From positions 1 to 5,031 of the forward strand of contig CAYRGA010000125.1 in assembly GCA_964423705.1 (NCBI GenBank): a stretch of 5,031 nt of DNA, in the 5' to 3' direction. Below, in pieces: positions 1 to 4,639 of this stretch (position 1 is the first letter of the stretch; each line of letters starts with the position of its first letter). The DNA comes from CAKSIN01 sp964423705. Its GTDB lineage: Bacteria > Bacillota > Clostridia > UMGS1810. A model generated the notes under the pieces. The model was not told where the DNA came from, ran no database searches, and worked only from the letters and a program-made list of their open reading frames with translations. A program made the position numbers and the translations under genes.

Positions 1-1105
1 GACTGAGATTGTGCGGCTTGTAGGGAAGGGTTTTAATAAATTCTTCGTTTACCTCTATGCCCAAGCCCGGTTTGTTCGGGATTTGGATGTATCCGTCCTC
101 AAAAATAACTCTTTCGTCGGTCACGTTTTTTCTGAAGGAGCCGTCGGTGAGCATTATTTCGTGGATTAAAAAGTTTGGTACCGTTGATGCCAGCTGCAAT
201 ATTGCGGCATTTGATATCGGTCCGCTCGGATTGTGGAAGGAAACCGGTATATGCTTTGCTTCTGCCATGGCGGCAATTTTCTTGCTTTCGTATATACCGC
301 CGGTATGGAAAATATCGGGTTGTGCTATATCTGCGGCATTCTTTTCGAAAAAGTCCTCAAAGCCGTAAATCGAATACACCCTCTCACCGGCGGATATCGG
401 TATGTTTGATTTTGCTCGTACCTGTGCCAGAGAGTATACATTGTCAGGAGGGCATGGCTCTTCCATTAAAAATATGTTGTACGGTTCAATCGCTCTTGAG
501 ATTTTTAACGCGGTATACGGATTAAATCTGCCGTGACATTCAATGAGCAAATCCACCGATTTTCCCACTGCCTCGCGGACAGCGGCTACTATGTTCACCG
601 CCTTTTCCAGTTCGTTATTTTTGATTGTCATGTGCGCTTTGCCGAATGGGTCCCATTTCAATGCTTTAACACCGAGTGCCGTGGTTTTAGCAGCGGCTTC
701 GGCAAATTCTTCAGGCTCTGAGGCACCAGTGAACCAGGCATTTGCATACATTTTAACCTTGTTTCTGATTTTACCGCCGAGCAGAGTCGAAACGGGGACA
801 TTGAAATATTTTCCGTTTATATCCCACATTGCCATCTCTATGCCGCTGAGCGCCGACATCAGTACCGGACCGCCTTTCCAGTATATATCCCTGTAAACCT
901 CAAATTTCATTTTTTCGATTTCGAGCGGATTTCTTTCAACGATTAGCCGTTTTAAATCCTCAACGCAGCCCGAAAGTGCCATTTCTTGAGTTCCCAGTGA
1001 TGCCTCACCCCAGCCGTATAGTCCTTCGTCCGTTTCCACCTTAATAAAGGTCCAGTTTGTGCGGTAAGCATCCATTATAAATGTTTTTATATCGGTAATT
1101 TTCAT
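1..1105 (-). CDS. Mandelate racemase/muconate lactonizing-type acid-sugar dehydratase (galactonate dehydratase-like), 3' end cut by window edge
   Basis: I translated 368 uninterrupted codons from the ATG at 1105 to the left edge; there is no stop, so the C-terminus lies outside. Relatives run about 370-390 residues, so little is missing. Residues 1 to about 115 form the enolase-superfamily capping domain and the rest the TIM barrel. Visible active-site positions are E189 and H191 in IECHGRF, E215 in MEEP, E241 in AGER, D264 in QPDIFHTGG, H291 in HNPSG and E316 in HEIM. By analogy with D-galactonate dehydratase, E189, E215 and E241 bind Mg2+, H291 with D264 is an acid/base dyad, and H191 is a second catalytic residue. 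Such enzymes dehydrate sugar acids to 2-keto-3-deoxy acids in the cytoplasm. The start is fixed by AAGGAG at 1115-1120, nine bases upstream. The SDR gene ends 22 bases upstream, implying co-transcription. Family assignment is firm; the substrate is unknown, and galactonate is only the nearest named activity. Confidence 0.9.
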   Translation of the reverse strand, partial: MKITDIKTFIMDAYRTNWTFIKVETDEGLYGWGEASLGTQEMALSGCVEDLKRLIVERNPLEIEKMKFEVYRDIYWKGGPVLMSALSGIEMAMWDINGKYFNVPVSTLLGGKIRNKVKMYANAWFTGASEPEEFAEAAAKTTALGVKALKWDPFGKAHMTIKNNELEKAVNIVAAVREAVGKSVDLLIECHGRFNPYTALKISRAIEPYNIFLMEEPCPPDNVYSLAQVRAKSNIPISAGERVYSIYGFEDFFEKNAADIAQPDIFHTGGIYESKKIAAMAEAKHIPVSFHNPSGPISNAAILQLASTVPNFLIHEIMLTDGSFRKNVTDERVIFEDGYIQIPNKPGLGIEVNEEFIKTLPYKPHNLS

Positions 1106-1114
1106 GTTTTTTTG

Positions 1115-1120
1115 CTCCTT
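1115..1120 (-). promoter_or_regulatory. Ribosome binding site of the dehydratase gene
   Basis: The minus strand reads AAGGAG, nine bases before the ATG at 1105. It lies in the 22-base gap after the SDR stop codon. The gene therefore has its own strong translation start inside the operon and does not depend on coupling to the SDR. Confidence 0.85.
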
Positions 1121-1127
1121 TTAACCA

Positions 1128-1883
1128 TCATGAATTGTACGAAAGCAGACTGATACTGACTCCGGAGTCTATCAAAAGCTCTGTTCCCGTGAGTGTTTTC
1201 GGGCAATCCTGCGCAAGGTATATAATCGCATCGGCTATTTCCTCCATGGTTGATTCGCGGTGAGCGGGGTACCTTGAACGCATATCCGATAAAGCATTTT
1301 CGTCAAGACTGTCCCAGCGGTCTGTGCGTATCGCTCCTGCCAAAAGTGCGTTTACTCTGATAGAGTAGGGTGCCAAATCATAGGCGAGAGCCTTTGCCAT
1401 ATAATTTATCGCCGCTTTCGTTATGCCGTATACACTGCGTCCTTTTACGGCACCCTTGCTTTGTACGGAGCTCATTAAAACTATGCTTCCGCCCTTTTTC
1501 TTCATAAGCTCCGCACTTTTGGCGGCACAGAAGAATGTTCCGCATATGTTGGTGTTTACTATTTCATCGAAATCGCGGAAGGTGGTGTTGAGGGTGTCAA
1601 GGCCAATGCCGAGATTCGCTGCATTGGCGACAAAAATGTCAAGTGTATCGGTGCTTTTGCGCAGTTGACAAAAAAGATTTTCGATATCGCCGCATTTTGA
1701 TATGTCAGCAGAGTAGGCAATAACCTCTGACCCGGGAATAGCTTTCATAATGCTGTCAGCGGCTCTTTGTGTCTTTTCGAGATTTCTGCCGGTTATGTGC
1801 ACACGATAACCAAGCTGTGAGAGTTTTTTCGCGGTGCATAGACCGGTGTTTGCCGTTGCACCCGTAATAAGAGCATTTTTCAT
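1128..1883 (-). CDS. Short-chain dehydrogenase/reductase (classical SDR), probable sugar or sugar-acid oxidoreductase
   Basis: This 251-residue protein has the usual length of a classical SDR, a cytoplasmic NAD(P)-dependent enzyme with a Rossmann fold. The cofactor motif is TGATANTG (residues 7-14), where the middle glycine of TGxxxGxG is Asn12. Then come R33 after the second strand (TGR, hinting at NADP(H)), D60 in SADIS, and ANAA at 86-89 in place of NNAG. The catalytic residues are N112, S139, Y152 and K156 (YGITK). The usual PG after the sixth strand is AG (182-183), followed by T187. The start at 1883 opens directly into the first strand (MKNALITG). An in-frame TGA at 1892-1890 excludes any upstream start, yet the only strong Shine-Dalgarno lies 44 bases away, ahead of a short ORF that overlaps this ATG. 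With the dehydratase downstream it forms an operon likely to process a sugar acid. The substrate is unknown. Confidence 0.92.
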   Translation of the reverse strand: MKNALITGATANTGLCTAKKLSQLGYRVHITGRNLEKTQRAADSIMKAIPGSEVIAYSADISKCGDIENLFCQLRKSTDTLDIFVANAANLGIGLDTLNTTFRDFDEIVNTNICGTFFCAAKSAELMKKKGGSIVLMSSVQSKGAVKGRSVYGITKAAINYMAKALAYDLAPYSIRVNALLAGAIRTDRWDSLDENALSDMRSRYPAHRESTMEEIADAIIYLAQDCPKTLTGTELLIDSGVSISLLSYNS

Positions 1884-1915
1884 TTTGTATCACTTGCTTT
1901 CAAAAAATTTGACAT
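1880..1915 (-). CDS. Possible 11-codon leader ORF overlapping the SDR start
   Basis: An ATG at 1915 opens a frame encoding MSNFLKASDTK. Its TGA at 1882-1880 overlaps the SDR ATG at 1883 as ATGA. The strong AAGGAG (1928-1933) lies 12 bases before this ATG, rather long but usable, whereas the SDR ATG has no good Shine-Dalgarno of its own. The SDR may thus be translated by termination-reinitiation. The alternative is that these codons are a true SDR N-terminus put out of frame by loss of one A in the run just before the ATG: adding one A joins the two frames. Neither reading can be chosen from this sequence alone. Confidence 0.35.
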   Translation of the reverse strand: MSNFLKASDTK

Positions 1916-1927
1916 TCAGCTGTTTTT

Positions 1928-1933
1928 CTCCTT
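1928..1933 (-). promoter_or_regulatory. Strong Shine-Dalgarno upstream of the leader ORF/SDR
   Basis: The minus strand reads AAGGAG. It is 12 bases from the ATG at 1915 and 44 bases from the SDR ATG at 1883, so it fits the leader start and not the SDR start. A short dyad (CAGCA, two bases, TGCTG, 1934-1945) lies immediately upstream of it on the transcript. Confidence 0.6.
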
Positions 1934-1954
1934 CAGCAACTGCTGTTTATTAAA

Positions 1955-2018
1955 TTTTATCATGGCAAATGTACAGAAGGAATATATATTTTTTATCAAA
2001 AGATATAATATTTTATCA
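1955..2018. repeat. Three TTTTATCA boxes, candidate regulator operators
   Basis: TTTTATCA occurs at 1955-1962, 1991-1998 and 2011-2018 (TGATAAAA on the coding strand of the SDR operon). The first and third extend to an identical ten-base ATTTTATCAT (1954-1963 and 2010-2019). The second and third are exactly 20 bases apart, about two helical turns, and both are preceded by ATATA-type sequence. Direct repeats one or two turns apart upstream of a weak promoter are typical of AraC-family binding sites, and an AraC gene is adjacent. The regional A/T-richness raises the chance background, so this is a candidate only. Confidence 0.4.
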
Positions 2019-2054
2019 TTTTGTGGGTTATGGAACGTTCATATTAACATCAGT

Positions 2055-2078
2055 GGGTCAAACCTGCGTGTTCGACCC
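2055..2078 (-). other. 9-bp hairpin/operator-like inverted repeat upstream of the SDR operon
   Basis: The plus-strand arms GGGTCAAAC (2055-2063) and GTTCGACCC (2070-2078) flank a six-base loop. As DNA the dyad has one mismatch. In a minus-strand RNA that position becomes a G-U pair, giving an unbroken 9-bp stem. It is not followed by a U-run on either strand, so it is not a standard intrinsic terminator. It could be an operator, an attenuator or 3'-end stabilising structure of the regulator transcript, or a 5' leader structure of the SDR transcript. Confidence 0.45.
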
Positions 2079-2144
2079 TGAATATTTTATATTACGGAAA
2101 AATAAAAAGGAAATTCAATAATGAAATTCAGACCTGCCATTTGG

Positions 2145-2885
2145 TTATAAGCGTGTTTTTCTGTAGGTCTGAGGTGAAACGCCTATGTGCTTTTTGAAAA
2201 AATTGCTGAAATAGTATTCGTTTTCAAAGCCGCACAATCCTGCGATATCCTTGATAAACATATCGGTATCGGCAAGCAGGCTTTTTGCTTTTTGTATTCT
2301 GAGTGTGGTGATATAGTCCGACGGGGACATTCCCGCGTATTCTTTAAATCGTCTTAAGAACTGCACATATGAAAGCTTCGACTTTGCAGCGGCTTCCGAG
2401 AGATTTATTTTTTTGTGCATATTGGCGTTTATAAAGGATACAGCCGCCTCTGTCGGTGCATCGCTTTTTGTGCTGACAAAGGAGCTGTTTTCCATCATAT
2501 ACTGTGTTATGATGTCGTTAAAAAGATTTTTGCGGTATTCAAACTCATCCTTGAATATGCTGTTATCAAGCATATCGAGCATATCGACAGTTGACTTGAT
2601 TCTGGCGGGATTTGCAAACACAATGAGGTCGCTTGCGAATATCGGCACATCCGAGGTGAAGCGGAACAGATACATCGTGACCGGCTCTATGACCTCACGG
2701 TGATAGAGGACATTGTGACGGAACAGAGCTCCCTCATATGGCTTAACGGTATACTTGCCCTCGGGAGCTTCAAATGAGAAGCTTCCTTCCGTAACCAGAG
2801 CGAGGATGTTGTTTGTACCGCAGTAATTCTCCATTAAAAATTTTTCGCGGTAGACTTTTAAATTTACAAGAAGCTTTATATCCAT
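2145..2885 (-). CDS. AraC/XylS-family transcriptional regulator
   Basis: This 246-residue protein has the standard two-part AraC layout. Residues about 20-85 form a cupin-like ligand-sensing domain (glycine-rich turns, VKPYEGALFRHN, YHRE) and residues about 145-246 form the DNA-binding domain with two helix-turn-helix motifs. The first HTH is near 161-182 (NLSEAAAKSKLSYVQFLRRF). The second is near 211-232 (IKDIAGLCGFENEYYFSNFF) followed by the family signature KKHIGVSPQTYRK. There is no signal peptide or membrane segment, so it acts in the cytoplasm and probably senses a small sugar. The start at 2885 has AAGGAGG four bases upstream, slightly close. It shares a promoter region with the divergent GH5 gene and lies just upstream of the SDR-dehydratase operon on the same strand. 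It probably activates one or both; the inducer is unknown. Confidence 0.93.
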   Translation of the reverse strand: MDIKLLVNLKVYREKFLMENYCGTNNILALVTEGSFSFEAPEGKYTVKPYEGALFRHNVLYHREVIEPVTMYLFRFTSDVPIFASDLIVFANPARIKSTVDMLDMLDNSIFKDEFEYRKNLFNDIITQYMMENSSFVSTKSDAPTEAAVSFINANMHKKINLSEAAAKSKLSYVQFLRRFKEYAGMSPSDYITTLRIQKAKSLLADTDMFIKDIAGLCGFENEYYFSNFFKKHIGVSPQTYRKTRL

Positions 2886-2889
2886 AAAT

Positions 2890-2896
2890 CCTCCTT
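2890..2896 (-). promoter_or_regulatory. Ribosome binding site of the AraC-family gene
   Basis: The minus strand reads AAGGAGG, four bases before the ATG at 2885. Its last two bases (2895-2896) also belong to the -35 box of the opposite GH5 promoter, showing how compressed this region is. Confidence 0.8.
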
Positions 2897-2923
2897 GACA
2901 AAATGAAGTAATGGGTTTATAGT
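2895..2923 (+). promoter_or_regulatory. Sigma-A-type promoter of the GH5 gene
   Basis: A perfect -35 TTGACA (2895-2900) is followed by a 17-base spacer and TATAGT (2918-2923), one mismatch from TATAAT. The expected start of transcription is near 2930, giving a 5' leader of about 56 bases before the GH5 ATG. The elements are near-consensus, so sizeable basal activity would be expected unless it is repressed. Confidence 0.75.
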
Positions 2924-2926
2924 TTA

Positions 2927-2955
2927 AATATAGCCAAATATTTTTTATTTGTCAA
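2927..2955 (-). promoter_or_regulatory. Sigma-A-type promoter of the AraC-family gene
   Basis: On the minus strand a perfect TTGACA (2955-2950) is followed by a 17-base spacer and TATATT (2932-2927), one mismatch from TATAAT. Transcription should begin near 2920, about 35 bases before the ATG. It mirrors the GH5 promoter about position 2925. Confidence 0.75.
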
Positions 2956-2972
2956 GCTTATATGTTTATATC

Positions 2973-2977
2973 GGAGG
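2973..2977 (+). promoter_or_regulatory. Ribosome binding site of the GH5 gene
   Basis: GGAGG lies eight bases before the ATG at 2986. This selects that start over the in-frame ATG at 2962, which lies upstream of the motif and would place charged residues ahead of the signal peptide. Confidence 0.88.
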
Positions 2978-2985
2978 AAATTACC

Positions 2986-4629
2986 ATGAAAAATCTTATC
3001 CGTACTTTAATTTTGACCGTGCTTGCCGTTACCTTTGGTGTGATATCGGCTTGTGAGGCGAGTGTTGATTTGCTTCCGGTGAGCATAACCTTTAACGACT
3101 CTGTCGGAAGCTTTACCCTTACTTCAAATGCCGATACAGATGTGAAGGTAATGTCTGTCCTGTATAAAAATAAAAAAATCACCTCTGTGTCGGTATCCGA
3201 CAGAACATCGAAAAAGTCCGGAACGAGGCTGCTAACCGAGGGGCTGAACCTTGGAGCTGCCGATACCTTAAAGCTTTTCGTGTGGAGCGGTGCGGGGGAG
3301 CTTAAGCCCATGGCTAAGCCGTATACACTTGAACTGAATAAATTGGATATATTGAAAGTCAAAGACGGATATTTGAAGTCATCGGACGGAAAGACTGTGA
3401 TTCTAAAGGGCGTAAACCTGGGCGGGTGGCTTCTTCAGGAAACGTGGATGTGTCCTTTGCTGGCTTTCAACAGTAGTGTCACCGTAAAAAACGGTACCGA
3501 GAATGCTTGGGCAAATCTCGATACACTCGAATACTTTGAAAAGAATTTCGGAAAAGCCGAAGCCGCAGAGCTTTTTGAAAAATATCAGGATAATTACATA
3601 ACGGAATGGGATTTTAAAAATATCAAGGACCTTGGATTTAACTGTGTACGTATACCGTTTTGGTACAGAAATTTTATGTCAGATGAAAACGGAACTTATT
3701 ACACGAAAAACGACGATGATAATCCGGGCTTTAAACGCCTTGATTGGGCTATCGAAACAGCAGGTAAATACGGACTTTACGTGGTGCTGGATATGCACGG
3801 CTGCCCAGGCGGTCAGAGCGGCGACCACAGCACCGGCAAGGCAGGAAGGAATTTCCTTTATTTTGAGGAAAAGTATCAGATGATAATGGAGGATTTGTGG
3901 ACAGAAATAGCCGACAGATATAAATTAGGGAAGACAGTCGTTTCCTACGACATCATGAATGAACCGCTCAATAACGCCGATACGAGCCACAATGTTTCAT
4001 CAGCCTATGCTGTAAGCCCGTGGGTTGATACGGCAAGTGACCCACGTATACCGCTGTATGACAGGATGATAAAGGCAGTGCGGGAAAAAGACCCTTATCA
4101 CAATATCACCATAGAGGCTATATGGCGTATGTATAAGCTTCCGAATCCGTCAAGCTACGGCTGGACAAACATGATGTATCAGCTCCATTCGTATGATGCG
4201 GATTACGATACCACAAATCAGCTTATAACTTCGCTTGTAAATGCTCGAAAAAATTACGGAGTGGCGGTGTACATGGGTGAATTTAATCCCGCAGTGTACT
4301 ATAACGGCATTGGTACCATGATGAAAAATAACAGCATAAATTATACTTTATGGAACTATAAGATCAGCGGTATCCAAATAGGCAGCTTCACTAACTGGGG
4401 ACTATATTACAAGGATTTTTTTGGCGATTTTAAAGCCATAGCCGGCAATTCCGTATACGGAAAGGCAGCATCATCGTGGAATGGACATTTTTATTACATG
4501 AACAACAGTACGAACGCTGAGATTAAAAACACTTACGAAAACTGGTGGACAGCAGACCGTCTTTCGACTTCAAAATTCACCTTTAACGAGCAACTGTATA
4601 ACCTTATCGCAGATGCTCCGCGCTCATAA
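2986..4629 (+). CDS. Secreted or lipid-anchored glycoside hydrolase family 5 (cellulase superfamily) with N-terminal accessory domain
   Basis: This 547-residue protein begins with a signal peptide: K2 and R6, then a hydrophobic run to about residue 20, then ISAC at 20-23. ISAC fits a lipobox with lipidated Cys23; ordinary cleavage after Ala25 is also possible. Residues about 26-118 form an unassigned, probably beta-sandwich module ending in DTLKLFVWSG...LKPMAKPYTLEL, a pattern I associate with Clostridia surface proteins. The catalytic barrel runs from about 125 to 535: VNLGGW (143-148), GFNCVRIP with R222, DMHG with H271, MNEP with acid/base E326, H401 and Y403, GEF with nucleophile E432, and W456. 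All GH5 catalytic residues are present, so it should be a retaining beta-glycosidase acting outside the membrane. VNLGGW and DMHGCPGGQSG resemble endo- and exo-beta-glucanase subfamilies, but subfamily and substrate (beta-1,4-, beta-1,3- or mixed glucan) are not decidable here. No dockerin or further module follows the barrel; the gene ends next to an IS. Confidence 0.9.
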   Translation: MKNLIRTLILTVLAVTFGVISACEASVDLLPVSITFNDSVGSFTLTSNADTDVKVMSVLYKNKKITSVSVSDRTSKKSGTRLLTEGLNLGAADTLKLFVWSGAGELKPMAKPYTLELNKLDILKVKDGYLKSSDGKTVILKGVNLGGWLLQETWMCPLLAFNSSVTVKNGTENAWANLDTLEYFEKNFGKAEAAELFEKYQDNYITEWDFKNIKDLGFNCVRIPFWYRNFMSDENGTYYTKNDDDNPGFKRLDWAIETAGKYGLYVVLDMHGCPGGQSGDHSTGKAGRNFLYFEEKYQMIMEDLWTEIADRYKLGKTVVSYDIMNEPLNNADTSHNVSSAYAVSPWVDTASDPRIPLYDRMIKAVREKDPYHNITIEAIWRMYKLPNPSSYGWTNMMYQLHSYDADYDTTNQLITSLVNARKNYGVAVYMGEFNPAVYYNGIGTMMKNNSINYTLWNYKISGIQIGSFTNWGLYYKDFFGDFKAIAGNSVYGKAASSWNGHFYYMNNSTNAEIKNTYENWWTADRLSTSKFTFNEQLYNLIADAPRS

Positions 4630-4639
4630 ATACGCGGAT

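Larger units (their letters stand above)
1934..2144. other. Intergenic region between the araC-type gene and the SDR operon
   Basis: This is very A/T-rich non-coding DNA ahead of the SDR operon. It holds three TTTTATCA boxes, the palindrome GAACGTTC (2033-2040), a hairpin (2055-2078) and two direct copies of GAAATTCA (2110-2117 and 2123-2130). I see no good sigma-A promoter for the SDR operon. TAAAAT or TATTAT-like -10 candidates occur on the minus strand near 1954-1959 and 2005-2015, but all lack a recognisable -35. This fits either activator-dependent transcription or read-through from the regulator gene. No intrinsic terminator with a U-run was found after the regulator gene. Confidence 0.6.
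2894..2956. repeat. Inverted repeat spanning the divergent promoters
   Basis: CTTGACAAA (2894-2902) is perfectly complementary to TTTGTCAAG (2948-2956). The nine-base arms contain the two -35 boxes and are centred at 2925. The two -10 boxes (2918-2923 and 2927-2932) are centred on the same base. Confidence 0.85.

Noticed and set aside
57..896. Several plus-strand open frames of 60-120 codons over the left arm
   Set aside because: They lie opposite the dehydratase gene, whose minus-strand frame carries all the family motifs. They have no good RBS or recognisable domains.
2068..2080. GTTCGACCC resembling a tRNA T-arm
   Set aside because: There is no matching T-stem, anticodon arm or acceptor stem around it; it is explained as one arm of the 2055-2078 hairpin.
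2110..2130. Two direct GAAATTCA copies, 13 bp apart
   Set aside because: They are short, A/T-rich and close to self-complementary in a very A/T-rich region. I would not call them a functional site without conservation data.
2962..2985. Upstream in-frame ATG for the GH5 gene
   Set aside because: It precedes the GGAGG at 2973-2977 and would add MFISEEIT ahead of a well-formed signal peptide; the ATG at 2986 is correctly spaced.
2958..3362. Minus-strand open frame of 134 codons opposite the GH5 5' end
   Set aside because: It is antisense to the signal peptide and N-terminal module of GH5. It has low-complexity composition and no supporting RBS or family pattern.
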